A stretch of 64,000 bases of DNA from Clostridia bacterium (GTDB taxonomy: Bacteria; Bacillota; Clostridia; Oscillospirales; UBA644). Below, one piece after another: positions 25,005 to 33,342 of this stretch. Within the stretch, counting starts at the first letter, position 1; every line of letters begins with the position of its first letter. Both the position numbers and the translations under genes were made by a program. The notes beneath the pieces were generated by a model. It was not told the DNA's origin. It worked only from the letters and a program-made list of their open reading frames with translations, and ran no database searches. The stretch is from contig JAFRTE010000043.1 in the NCBI GenBank assembly GCA_017427285.1, forward strand, positions 1 to 64,000, read 5' to 3'.

Positions 25005-25901
25005 ATGGATTTCGGTTCAATACTGTTGGCATTTCTGATCATGGCGGTTTTCGGGCTGTTTCTCGGTCTTCTTTCCGCCCTTGCAAGCAAATTTCTTTCC
25101 GTTAAAAAGGACGAGCGAATCGATCTGATCGTTGATCAGCTGCCTAAAGCGAACTGCGGCGGATGCGGCTTTGCCGGCTGCGAAGCGTATGCGCAGGCGA
25201 TCGTTTCAGACGGCGCCCCCGTAAACAAATGCCCCGTAGGCGGCGACAAGGTCGCCGCGGCGGTTGCAAAGGTCATGGGCGTTGAATCAAAAAAGACCGT
25301 AAGGATGAGAGCGCAGGTCCTTTGCAGCGGCACAACTTCGCTTGCCAACAGAAAATACAATTATGCGGGACTTGAAGACTGTCTGTCGGTAGCAAAGCTC
25401 GGCAACGGTCCGAAAGAATGTCCTTACGGCTGTATCGGGCTCGGCACCTGCGTAAAAGCATGTCAGTTCGGCGCAATTAAAGTTGAAAACGGCGTTGCCG
25501 TAGTTGAATATGAAAAATGTCACGCGTGCGGAATGTGCGTTTCCGCCTGTCCGCAAAAGCTCATTCAGCTTCTTCCCTTCGATACGGACGTATGGGTAGG
25601 ATGCCGTTCTCACGACAAGGGACCCGTTGTAAGGAATCTTTGCAAAGTCGGCTGCATAGGATGCGGAATATGCGCAAAAAACTGTCCTGTCGGAGCAATT
25701 ATGGTTACAGAAAGCGTTGCTCAGATAGACTATGAAAAATGTATAAACTGCGGAACATGCGTTGAAAAATGCCCGAGAAAGATAATCTGGTCGGGCAAGG
25801 TGCAGATGGCGCTGGGCGACACGCTCGGAAACGATCTCGTTCCCGAAACGGTCGAATCCCCGAAAAGACGCCGCAAAACAGACGAAACAACGTCTGAGTA
25901 A
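25005..25901 (+). CDS. rnfB: Rnf electron transport complex subunit B, multi-cluster ferredoxin
   Basis: 298 residues. An N-terminal membrane helix (about 5-25) is followed by the Fe-S domain CGGCGFAGCEAYA...CPVGG. Three ferredoxin-type modules come next: GTCVKACQFGAI/CHACGMCVSACP, CIGCGICAKNCPVGAI and CINCGTCVEKCP. RnfB is the likely entry or exit point for ferredoxin electrons. The tail is rich in Lys and Arg. Last rnf gene; the next ORF begins 2 nt after its stop codon. Confidence 0.95.
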   Translation: MDFGSILLAFLIMAVFGLFLGLLSALASKFLSVKKDERIDLIVDQLPKANCGGCGFAGCEAYAQAIVSDGAPVNKCPVGGDKVAAAVAKVMGVESKKTVRMRAQVLCSGTTSLANRKYNYAGLEDCLSVAKLGNGPKECPYGCIGLGTCVKACQFGAIKVENGVAVVEYEKCHACGMCVSACPQKLIQLLPFDTDVWVGCRSHDKGPVVRNLCKVGCIGCGICAKNCPVGAIMVTESVAQIDYEKCINCGTCVEKCPRKIIWSGKVQMALGDTLGNDLVPETVESPKRRRKTDETTSE

Positions 25902-25903
25902 CG

Positions 25904-26062
25904 ATGATCTTCAAAAGAGAAAAAAGCTATAAATATACACCGGAAAAAAAGCCGCTGACGAAAAAACGGATCGCGCTGTATGCAATTATCGCCGCAGTGC
26001 TGTTCGTTCTCGGCTTTTTTTCGGCATATCCGATTATGACACTGGTAGGTATGTTTTCATGA
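25904..26062 (+). CDS. Unannotated 52-residue single-pass membrane protein between rnfB and the ASKHA gene
   Basis: ATG at 25904, 2 nt after the rnfB stop codon; TGA at 26060-26062 overlaps the next ATG (26059). The product has a very basic N-terminal half (MIFKREKSYKYTPEKKPLTK, then KKR), one hydrophobic helix of about 22 residues (IALYAIIAAVLFVLGFF...), and a short tail. This predicts N-terminus in the cytoplasm. I do not recognise a family. Its exact fit between two stop/start junctions suggests a real, translationally coupled gene. It may be an accessory of Rnf, but only position supports that. Confidence 0.6.
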   Translation: MIFKREKSYKYTPEKKPLTKKRIALYAIIAAVLFVLGFFSAYPIMTLVGMFS

Positions 26063-27606
26063 ACGGAAAGATTAACGGAAAAGAAATCACATTTGAAAAG
26101 GGGCAGACGCTTCTTGAAATACTCGGCAATTCCGGATTCACCCTCGACGCTCCCTGCGGCGGAAGAGGCGTTTGCGGAAAATGCAAGGTATACGTAAGCG
26201 GAAGCGTTTCTTCCGTATCCGCAAAGGAGAGGGCTCATCTTACCGAAAACGAGATAAGAAGCGGCGTTCGGCTTGCCTGCTACTGCCGCGCGGAAGGCGA
26301 ATTTGAGCTTACAACGGAAAAATCGTCTTATAAAATACAGACCGACGCAAATCATACGGAATATGAGATCTGTCCCGACAAAAAAACCGCCGAATTTGCC
26401 AAAAGCAACGGAAAAGCGGTCGGAGTTGCCGTCGATATAGGCACAACAACCGTGGTCGCCGTCTTTTACGATCTGATCTCAGGCGAAAAGCTATTTGAAA
26501 CCTCTGCGATAAACGCTCAGAAAACATTCGGCGCCGATGTAATGTCACGTATCGGATTTGCCATAGATACTCAAAACGGCGACGAAACGCTGCAGAATGC
26601 GATAATCGGGCAGATTAACGGTATGATAAAGCAGTCGAGCATCGATGAAAATCTCATTTACAGGATATTCGTCTGCGGCAATACTACCATGCAGCTTACG
26701 GCGTCCGGGCATTCCGTAAAATCGCTCGGAGCAGTTCCCTTTGAGCCTCTATCTTATTTCGGATGTTTTTTCAGCGCTGAAAAGCTCGGTTATTCCGCAA
26801 AAAACGCGGATATTTACTTTATGCCCTGCTGCGGGGGTTTTTTCGGAGGCGACGCTGTCGCATGCATGCTTCCGTGCGGATACGGCGACGGAAAAACGAA
26901 ATTTATTGCGGATATAGGCACAAACGGCGAGCTTTCGCTTGAAGACGGAGATATGATTTACGGCTGTTCTACCGCGGCAGGTCCCGCATTCGAAGGCGCT
27001 TGCATACGCTTCGGAACGGGCAGCGTTGAAGGCGCGATAAACGGAGTAATAGCAAACGCCGACATGCCTTCCGGCTTCGAATTAAGGACGATAGGCGGAA
27101 AAGATCCCGTCGGAATATGCGGTTCGGGTCTTATCGACCTTGTCAACATTTGTCTTGAAAAAGGTCTGATAGACGAATCGGGACACATAGACGACGACTG
27201 TCCCGAATTCGAGGGCGACTGCGCCGTTGAAATCACTGACGGCATTTATCTTACTCAGAAGGACGTAAGGGAAATACAGCTCGCAAAATCCGCAATATGC
27301 GCCGGAACGATCGTTCTTGACGGTATGATCAGATCGAAAAACGCGCCTGAGGTAAGCATCGCGGGCGGATTCGGCACGGCGATAAACCTTGAAAGCGCAA
27401 AAGGGATAGGACTTTTGCCCGAAAAATACTGCGACGGTGCAAAAGCGGTCGGAAATGCGGCGCTTGCGGGAACGACTATGGCGCTGCTGTCCGAAAACTG
27501 CAGAAAAAAGGCGGAAGAGCTCGCAAAAAAAGTCTGCATCCTCGACCTTTCCACAGATCCCGTATTTCAGGACGAATATATAGAGAATATGATATTTGAC
27601 ATATGA
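26059..27606 (+). CDS. [2Fe-2S] ferredoxin–ASKHA (DUF4445) protein, corrinoid-activator-like
   Basis: 515 residues. The N-terminal ferredoxin domain has APCGGRGVCGKCKVYVSG and a fourth Cys in LACYC. It is followed by an ASKHA ATPase-like region starting GVAVDIGTTTVVAVFYDL (about 125), then CGNTTMQLTASG, ADIGTNGELSL and AGGFGTAINLES. This is the architecture of RACE/RamA-type activators, which reduce Co(II) corrinoid proteins in an ATP-dependent way. No corrinoid methyltransferase lies in the window, so its target is unknown. Its place directly after rnf suggests reduced ferredoxin or NADH as electron source, which is inference. It overlaps the small membrane ORF by 4 nt. Confidence 0.8.
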   Translation: MNGKINGKEITFEKGQTLLEILGNSGFTLDAPCGGRGVCGKCKVYVSGSVSSVSAKERAHLTENEIRSGVRLACYCRAEGEFELTTEKSSYKIQTDANHTEYEICPDKKTAEFAKSNGKAVGVAVDIGTTTVVAVFYDLISGEKLFETSAINAQKTFGADVMSRIGFAIDTQNGDETLQNAIIGQINGMIKQSSIDENLIYRIFVCGNTTMQLTASGHSVKSLGAVPFEPLSYFGCFFSAEKLGYSAKNADIYFMPCCGGFFGGDAVACMLPCGYGDGKTKFIADIGTNGELSLEDGDMIYGCSTAAGPAFEGACIRFGTGSVEGAINGVIANADMPSGFELRTIGGKDPVGICGSGLIDLVNICLEKGLIDESGHIDDDCPEFEGDCAVEITDGIYLTQKDVREIQLAKSAICAGTIVLDGMIRSKNAPEVSIAGGFGTAINLESAKGIGLLPEKYCDGAKAVGNAALAGTTMALLSENCRKKAEELAKKVCILDLSTDPVFQDEYIENMIFDI

Positions 27607-27633
27607 GTTTTCGGTGCGCGCAGGAATGACGAA

Positions 27634-28962
27634 ATGAGATCAGACGCGATTTTTTACGAAAAGATAAAAAAATACGGAGAAGACGGTGGCATACACCGCT
27701 TCCACATGCCCGGACATAAAGGCAGAGCGAACTTTTTCGGCACGGAAATTTCGCGCTATGACGTTACCGAAACTAACGGAACGGATAATCTCTTTTTTCC
27801 GCAAAAAGAACTGATCGATGCGGAAAACAGAGCCGCAAAGCTTTTCGGCGTAAAGCGGACTGTCTTTCTTGCAGGCGGGGCAACGCTCGGAAATCAGACC
27901 GCGCTGTCGTTTTTCAACGGTAAAAAGGTACTTTTTGAAAGAAATATACATATATCGGCGCTTAACGCCGCAATGCTTTCGGATATAACGCCCGTTTTCG
28001 CATACAACGGATCTGACGTCGCAACCGGTGTGGTTTTGCCGATAAGCGCGGATGAGATAGAAAAAAAACTTGACGAAGAAAAAGACGTTTCTGCTGTTTT
28101 TATCACTTCTCCGAATTATTACGGACTTTGCGCTGACCTGCCGAAAATAAAAAGCATTTGCTCTCATCGCGGAGTAAAGCTGATAGCTGATAATTCACAC
28201 GGCGCGCATCTTTCCTTTACGGGAGATATATTCTCCCCGCTTGCGGCGGGCAGTCACTGCGCGGATATAACGGTAGACTCGGCGCATAAAACGCTTCCTT
28301 CGCTTACGGGCGCGGCGATGATACATTTCAATTATGACGTTTCGCGGGAAGATGTCTGCGCAAATATGCTCGCTTTCGCGTCGACGAGTCCTTCGTTTCT
28401 GATTTTGTCCTCACTCGACTATGCCTGCGAATGGTGCGCAAAAAACAGAGAAAAGTTTGAAGAGGCAAAGCGCAGGACCGATGAGCTGAAAGAAAAACTC
28501 GAATCGGCGGGGATATGCGTTGTAAGATCCGAATTTTACGACCCGCTAAGAATATGTATCGCCGCAAAAAACGCTGCCGAAATAGACAAAAAGCTTCAAA
28601 ACAACGGGATAATACCCGAAATGCAGTCGGGAAACTGCATAGTTTTTATGATTTCCCCGTTTAACACCGAAGACGATTTTTCCGCTCTGGAAAAAGCGCT
28701 TTTAAATACGAAAATCATTCCTCCCGAACGAGAAGAGCGTTCGTTTCCGAAAACAGTTTTCGTCCGTCCTTTAAAAACGGCTTTTTTCGGGAGAAAAAAA
28801 GAGGTTTTAACGGAAAAATCCGTAGGAATGATCGCCGCCCGCGCGGTGATCCCCTACCCGCCCGGAGTACCGATTCTGATACCGGGAGAAATAATAACCC
28901 GTGAAACCGCGGATTATCTTATCATGAATAAAACGGAAAAGGTGACAGTCTGTGAGATTTGA
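27634..28962 (+). CDS. Orn/Lys/Arg decarboxylase family PLP enzyme (YaaO-like)
   Basis: 442 residues. Starts with the conserved HRFHMPGHKGR. The PLP-binding Lys is in VDSAHKTLPSLTG, and PPGVPILIPGE lies in the C-terminal domain. It is the short form (about 440-490 residues) found in Gram-positive bacteria next to DNA replication genes, like B. subtilis YaaO. Whether it acts on lysine, arginine or ornithine cannot be read from the sequence. It overlaps holB by 11 nt. Thymidylate kinase, which lies between these two genes in Bacillus, is absent here. Confidence 0.85.
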   Translation: MRSDAIFYEKIKKYGEDGGIHRFHMPGHKGRANFFGTEISRYDVTETNGTDNLFFPQKELIDAENRAAKLFGVKRTVFLAGGATLGNQTALSFFNGKKVLFERNIHISALNAAMLSDITPVFAYNGSDVATGVVLPISADEIEKKLDEEKDVSAVFITSPNYYGLCADLPKIKSICSHRGVKLIADNSHGAHLSFTGDIFSPLAAGSHCADITVDSAHKTLPSLTGAAMIHFNYDVSREDVCANMLAFASTSPSFLILSSLDYACEWCAKNREKFEEAKRRTDELKEKLESAGICVVRSEFYDPLRICIAAKNAAEIDKKLQNNGIIPEMQSGNCIVFMISPFNTEDDFSALEKALLNTKIIPPEREERSFPKTVFVRPLKTAFFGRKKEVLTEKSVGMIAARAVIPYPPGVPILIPGEIITRETADYLIMNKTEKVTVCEI

Positions 28963-29896
28963 CGGACTTATCGGCAACAGCGGAGTAAAAAAGACTCTTG
29001 AAACGCCGTTTCATGCCTATATCATACACGGGACGAAAGGTTCGGGAAAACATACGCTCGAAAGAATACTTACAGCGTCGCTTGTCTGTCAGAGCAAAGA
29101 AAAGCCCTGCGGCAAGTGCGATCAGTGCAAAAAATTCCTGTCGGGAAATCACGTCGACGTTGCGTATATCCCTACCGATATCAAAGTAAGGGATCTTCGG
29201 GAAAAGCTGAAAGACGTACTGTATCTTCCAAACGAGGCGGAGCACAGGGTGTTCGTTTTTTATGAGGCTGAAAAACTGTCGCCCGTATGCCAGAACACGC
29301 TTCTGAAAATAGTTGAAGAGCCCCCTTCTCACGCCGTGTTCATTTTTCTAACCGAAAACGCCGGGGCAATGCTTGCAACGCTGCGTTCGCGCTGCGAAAT
29401 GATCGCGATGGAGCCGGTTGATGAAAAAGAAATTTACGGATATCTGCAAAGACCCGAGTTTGCAAAAATAAGTGATGAAAGAAAAAAGACCGCGGTTGCG
29501 TTTTCGGGAGGGTATATAGGCGCAGCGCGCGAATTTTTATCCGAAGAGAAATCGGAAACGTATTTAAAATGCGACAGATTCGCAAAAGCTGTTTTGCAAA
29601 ACCGTATGAGCGATGCAATAAATATCTCAACGTTCAAAAAAAGGGACGAAATGGCTGATTTTACAGAGGAGCTGTATCTTTATTTTACAGTACATCTCCG
29701 TTCGCTGCAAAAAGGGACTTCGGAAGGGCTGAGCGAAGAAATACGCTCGCTCGGCAAAGAAAAGCTCGCAAAGCTTTGCGTAAGTCTTGCAAAGCTTAAA
29801 GAAAACATGAAATTCAATGTTAACGTATCGCTTTTTTCCGCTGCGCTTATCGCAGCATGCCGCGAAATGCGCAAAGCGGAACCGATACTCAAATAA
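28952..29896 (+). CDS. holB: DNA polymerase III delta' subunit
   Basis: 314 residues of the clamp-loader AAA+ family. The Walker A region is GTKGSGKHT (about 27-35), followed by a Cys cluster (CGKCDQCKKF) for structural zinc, and then KIVEEPPSHAVFIFLT and ATLRSRCEM, the sensor 1 region. Delta' helps load the sliding clamp during replication. Translation starts at GTG, with AAGGTGA 5 nt upstream, inside the end of the decarboxylase gene. The flanking decarboxylase and ricT genes match the Bacillus replication-associated block. Confidence 0.88.
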   Translation: MRFDGLIGNSGVKKTLETPFHAYIIHGTKGSGKHTLERILTASLVCQSKEKPCGKCDQCKKFLSGNHVDVAYIPTDIKVRDLREKLKDVLYLPNEAEHRVFVFYEAEKLSPVCQNTLLKIVEEPPSHAVFIFLTENAGAMLATLRSRCEMIAMEPVDEKEIYGYLQRPEFAKISDERKKTAVAFSGGYIGAAREFLSEEKSETYLKCDRFAKAVLQNRMSDAINISTFKKRDEMADFTEELYLYFTVHLRSLQKGTSEGLSEEIRSLGKEKLAKLCVSLAKLKENMKFNVNVSLFSAALIAACREMRKAEPILK

Positions 29897-29926
29897 ATTA
29901 AGCATATAAAGGAAAGAAGCAGATAA

Positions 29927-30796
29927 ATGGAACTTGTAGAAATTGTAGGCGTAAGATTCAAAAGCGTTGGCAAAATATACTATTTTGATCCGCGCGGTAT
30001 GATTTTCAAGAATAATGACAGAGTGATCGTTGAAACTATCCGCGGTCTTGAGATAGGTACCGTTGTTGTTGAAAACAGGCAGACCGAACAGCTGGAAAAA
30101 TTCACGCCGCTCTCTCCCGTAATAAGACTTGCAACAAAAGAGGATATTGAAACCGACAGGCAGAACCGCGAAAAAGAAAAAGCCGCGGTTTCGATATTCA
30201 ACGAGAAAACCGCAAAACACGGTCTTGAAATGAATCTTGTAGACGTTGAATACTCGTTTGACAACAATAAGATAATCTTCTTTTTTGTTGCGGACGGCAG
30301 AGTTGATTTCCGCGAGCTTGTAAAGGACCTGGCTTCCGTATTCAAAACGAGAATAGAGCTCCGGCAGATAGGCGTCAGGGACGAAACGAGAATGATCGGC
30401 GGGCTTGGGATATGCGGCAGAAAAGTATGCTGCGCAAGCTTTCTCAGCGAATTTACGCCCGTTTCGGTAAAAATGGCGAAAGATCAGTCGCTTTCAACAA
30501 ATCCGCAGAAGATTTCGGGCACATGCGGCAAGCTTATATGCTGTCTTAATTTTGAAGAGCCGCTTTACGAGGAAGCATACGAAACGATGCCGCGCGTCGG
30601 CTATACGGTAAAAACTCCGGACGGTCAGGGTACGGTCGTTGAAGTAAACATCCTTACGGCGACCGTAAGAGTAAATATCGGCACCGAGCGCGAGGCAGAC
30701 ATACGCCCGTACAGCGTTTCGGACGTTAAAACGATAAGCAGAAATGCGGATGAAGAAAACAGTTCCGAGCTTGAAGCGATAGCGGACGAAGAATAA
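29927..30796 (+). CDS. ricT: PSP1 domain protein RicT (YaaT)
   Basis: 289 residues. The PSP1 domain includes VGVRFKSVGKIYYFDP near the N-terminus and the Cys-rich signature GGLGICGRKVCCASFLSEF...SGTCGKLICCLNFE (about 158-205). In Bacillus, RicT forms a [4Fe-4S]-containing complex with RicA and RicF that influences RNase Y-dependent mRNA processing. RicA and RicF are not in the window. It follows holB, the order seen in Bacillus. Confidence 0.9.
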   Translation: MELVEIVGVRFKSVGKIYYFDPRGMIFKNNDRVIVETIRGLEIGTVVVENRQTEQLEKFTPLSPVIRLATKEDIETDRQNREKEKAAVSIFNEKTAKHGLEMNLVDVEYSFDNNKIIFFFVADGRVDFRELVKDLASVFKTRIELRQIGVRDETRMIGGLGICGRKVCCASFLSEFTPVSVKMAKDQSLSTNPQKISGTCGKLICCLNFEEPLYEEAYETMPRVGYTVKTPDGQGTVVEVNILTATVRVNIGTEREADIRPYSVSDVKTISRNADEENSSELEAIADEE

Positions 30797-30830
30797 AATA
30801 ATGAAATTTTAAAGAATATTTAAAAACCTA

Positions 30831-30859
30831 TTGCAAAAACGATAAAAATATGTTAATAT
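30831..30859 (+). promoter_or_regulatory. Promoter of the ferredoxin gene
   Basis: TTGCAA at 30831-30836, 17-nt spacer, TAATAT at 30854-30859, about 36 nt before the ATG. Confidence 0.65.
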
Positions 30860-30895
30860 ATACTTTGGAATTATTAGCAAGGAGGTCTATACATT

Positions 30896-31069
30896 ATGGC
30901 ACATGTAATAACCGATGAATGTCTCGCCTGCGGCGCATGCCAGGCGGAATGTCCCGTTGACGCTATCTCCGAAGGAGACGGCAAATTTGTAATCGATCCC
31001 GAGCTCTGCATAGACTGCGGCGCTTGCGAATCAGTATGCCCGGTCGGCGCTCCCAAAGAAGCTGAATGA
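30896..31069 (+). CDS. Small 2[4Fe-4S] clostridial-type ferredoxin
   Basis: 57 residues. Two clusters are bound by CLACGACQAECP and CIDCGACESVCP, each CxxCxxCxxxCP, separated by the usual spacing. The size and acidic composition match clostridial ferredoxin, the low-potential carrier that would feed Rnf and NfnAB. AAGGAGGT lies 9 nt before the ATG, the strongest ribosome binding site in the region, and a promoter is visible. Both fit high expression. It is inserted between ricT and trmN6. Confidence 0.92.
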   Translation: MAHVITDECLACGACQAECPVDAISEGDGKFVIDPELCIDCGACESVCPVGAPKEAE

Positions 31070-31087
31070 TCGAGCGATAAAACCAAT

Positions 31088-31168
31088 AAAAGCGGTTACC
31101 CAAGGCCGCTTGAAATAAGAATACATGCCGATGCGTTCTTATTTCAGGCAGTCAAAGGAACCGCTTTT
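31088..31168 (+). other. Nested, mutually exclusive hairpins between the ferredoxin gene and trmN6
   Basis: AAAAGCGGTT (31088-31097) can pair with AACCGCTTTT (31159-31168). This encloses an 11-bp stem TGAAATAAGAA/TTCTTATTTCA (31111-31121/31136-31146). The same AAGCGG (31090-31095) can instead pair locally with CCGCTT (31106-31111), which breaks the outer stem. The outer arm ends in only T4. It could be a terminator, an attenuator for trmN6, or a stable 3' end of the ferredoxin mRNA. Confidence 0.5.
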
Positions 31169-31208
31169 AGATTAAACCGGAGAAATATTAAAAGAAAGGC
31201 GCGGCGAT

Positions 31209-31931
31209 ATGGCGATACGGCTTGACGATCTTTGTATAAACGGCTATAAAATCTATCAGGACGGCGAAAGCTTCCGTTTCGGTACAGACGCCGTGCTTCT
31301 TGCATGGTTTGCAGGCAGTAAAAAATTTGCCAAAGCCGCGGACCTTTGCTGCGGAAACGGCGTTATTCCCGTAATTTTATCAACACACGCCTGCTGCATG
31401 GAAGCGAGAGGATACGAGATCCTCGCAAGTCAGGTCAAACTCGCAAAAATGACCGCAGAATACAATAAAATCGAAGACAGAGTATCGTTTTACGTTCGCG
31501 ACATACGCAAAACAGACGGGGACGAGAGTTTTTTGCACGGTTATTTTGATCTTGTTACCGCAAATCCGCCTTATATGACGGCAAATTCGGGATTTGTAAG
31601 CGAGAAATTCGGAACGGCAAGGACGGAGCTTTGCTGCGATCTTTCCGAAGTATGCCGTGCGGCAAAGGTATTGCTGAAAAACGGAGGCAGATTTTGCACG
31701 GTAAACAAGCCGGATCGGCTGACCGATGCGATATGCCTGATGAGGGAAAACAGAATAGAGCCGAAAAGACTTGCTTTCGTAGTCCCCCGAAGCGGGAAAA
31801 AGCCCGAACTTTTCCTTCTGGAAGGCATAAAAAACGGTAAAGCGGGGCTTTTATGCGAGCCTGCAATCGAGATTTACGGTCCCGACGGCGAATACACCGA
31901 AACAATTAACGTAATTTACGGAAGAATATAG
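31209..31931 (+). CDS. tRNA1(Val) adenine-N6-methyltransferase-like protein (TrmN6/YabB)
   Basis: 240 residues. The SAM-binding motif is ADLCCGNGVIPVIL, and the catalytic motif VTANPPYM (NPPY) is typical of N6-adenine methyltransferases. The N-terminal block FRFGTDAVLLAWF matches the YfiC/TrmN6 family, which modifies A37 of tRNA-Val. It lies 2 nt before rsmI, as yabB precedes yabC nearby in Bacillus. Confidence 0.85.
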   Translation: MAIRLDDLCINGYKIYQDGESFRFGTDAVLLAWFAGSKKFAKAADLCCGNGVIPVILSTHACCMEARGYEILASQVKLAKMTAEYNKIEDRVSFYVRDIRKTDGDESFLHGYFDLVTANPPYMTANSGFVSEKFGTARTELCCDLSEVCRAAKVLLKNGGRFCTVNKPDRLTDAICLMRENRIEPKRLAFVVPRSGKKPELFLLEGIKNGKAGLLCEPAIEIYGPDGEYTETINVIYGRI

Positions 31932-31933
31932 TT

Positions 31934-32767
31934 ATGGAAGAAAAAAAGAAGGTGTCGCTTTACCTTGTTGCAACACCTATAGGCAATTTAAACGATATAT
32001 CGCCGCGTGCGCTCGAAACGCTTGAAAAAGCCGATTTTATTGCTGCCGAAGACACGAGGGTAACGGGCAAGCTGCTTGCGAAATACGGAATAAAAAAGCC
32101 GCTGATAAGCTATTACGAACACAATATGATTCAGCGCGGCGAAGTGATACTCGAAAGACTGAGACAGGGCGAAACGTGCGCCCTTGTTTCAGACGCCGGA
32201 ACGCCCGCGATTTCGGACCCCGGAGAAATGATAGTAAAACAGTGTATTTCGGAAGGGTTTAAAGTAAGCGCGATACCCGGTCCGTGCGCAATGGTATGCG
32301 CTCTTGCCATGAGCGGTATGTCTACAAAGCGTTTTACCTTTGAAGGATTCCTTTCCACCGCAAAAAACAGCCGAAGAGAACATCTTTTATCGCTGAAAAA
32401 CGACCCTCACACGCTTGTTTTTTACGAAGCGCCGCATAAACTGCTCGGCACCCTTGAAGATATGCTCGAATATCTCGGAGACAGAAATATCGCTCTTGTA
32501 AGAGAGATTTCAAAGATATACGAAGAGACTGTTCAGACTACTCTGGCAAACGCCGTTGAAATGTATAAAGGCAAAAACATCCTCGGCGAATTTGTCATTA
32601 TAGTTGAAGGCGCGAAGAAAAAAGAGTCAACTCCCCTTTCCGCGGACGAGCTTGAAGAGGAATTTCTCGCCCTGATAAACGCCGGAAAAGCGAAGTCCGA
32701 AGCCGCAAAGGAGCTTGCGCTCAAATACGGCATGCACAAAAGAGATATTTACGAAATGTTCAAATAA
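31934..32767 (+). CDS. rsmI: 16S rRNA (cytidine1402-2'-O)-methyltransferase
   Basis: 277 residues. LYLVATPIGNLNDISPRALE, AEDTRVTGKLL, SDAGTPAISDPG and IPGPCAMVCAL are the tetrapyrrole-methylase-fold blocks of RsmI. It methylates the ribose of C1402 in the 30S decoding centre. Probably co-transcribed with trmN6. Confidence 0.95.
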   Translation: MEEKKKVSLYLVATPIGNLNDISPRALETLEKADFIAAEDTRVTGKLLAKYGIKKPLISYYEHNMIQRGEVILERLRQGETCALVSDAGTPAISDPGEMIVKQCISEGFKVSAIPGPCAMVCALAMSGMSTKRFTFEGFLSTAKNSRREHLLSLKNDPHTLVFYEAPHKLLGTLEDMLEYLGDRNIALVREISKIYEETVQTTLANAVEMYKGKNILGEFVIIVEGAKKKESTPLSADELEEEFLALINAGKAKSEAAKELALKYGMHKRDIYEMFK

Positions 32768-32769
32768 AA

Positions 32770-32795
32770 ACACAGCGACCGTGAGGCCGCTGTGT
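32770..32795. terminator. Bidirectional terminator between rsmI and the zinc-ribbon gene
   Basis: ACACAGCG pairs with CGCTGTGT. On the minus strand it is followed directly by T5ATTT. On the plus strand the T7 run starts 7 nt after the stem. Confidence 0.7.
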
Positions 32796-32814
32796 ATGAA
32801 TGTTTTTTTGCGGA

Positions 32815-33267
32815 TTATTTAAGGAATTTCAGATTGCTTATAATTGCGGGTTCTTTTGCTTTGCCGCCGCAAACCTGGAAGAAAGCGATGATCTCGAGAA
32901 CGCTTATTATTGCGAGGCAGATCATTCCGGCGATGGGAACGATAAACGTCCAGCAAAGGATTGCGGATACGAGCATAATAAGCGTGGAAACTACGTTGAG
33001 TTTAAGCGCCTGTCTTACATGGAAAGCAACGTACGGAGAATCTTTTGCGATAATGGCGGCAATGATGATTCCGATATAACCGGAAAGATAGGGAATCATT
33101 GCAACAACTTTGTTATCAGAAATATCCTTCGGATCGTATTCCGCGGTATGATCGGTTGCGGGAACAACGGCAGCAGGTGCGACCGGCGCAGCAGTGGGAG
33201 CTCCGCAGCTGGGGCAGAAAGACAGGTTGTCATCCATCTGGGTGCCGCATTTCGGACAGTATTTCAT
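32815..33267 (-). CDS. Zinc-ribbon membrane protein (DUF4870-like)
   Basis: 150 residues. The N-terminal zinc ribbon has MKYCPKCG and FCPSCGAP (two CxxC pairs, residues 4-24), then an Ala/Pro-rich linker, then three hydrophobic helices from about residue 55. The segment SPYVAFHVRQALKLNV resembles the F-H-x-R-Q-[AS] signature of DUF4870 proteins. The function of the family is unknown. It has its own near-consensus promoter and a 5' leader of about 50 nt that contains a small CAACAA/TTGTTG hairpin. Confidence 0.75.
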   Translation of the reverse strand: MKYCPKCGTQMDDNLSFCPSCGAPTAAPVAPAAVVPATDHTAEYDPKDISDNKVVAMIPYLSGYIGIIIAAIIAKDSPYVAFHVRQALKLNVVSTLIMLVSAILCWTFIVPIAGMICLAIISVLEIIAFFQVCGGKAKEPAIISNLKFLK

Positions 33268-33313
33268 AATTTTAACTCCTTTTTTTCAACAAATCAACTT
33301 GTTGTTTTTTTAC

Positions 33314-33342
33314 AGTATATTACAAAATTTGTAAAATGTCAA
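33314..33342 (-). promoter_or_regulatory. Promoter of the zinc-ribbon membrane protein gene
   Basis: Minus strand TTGACA (33342-33337), 17-nt spacer, TATACT (33319-33314). Confidence 0.8.
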
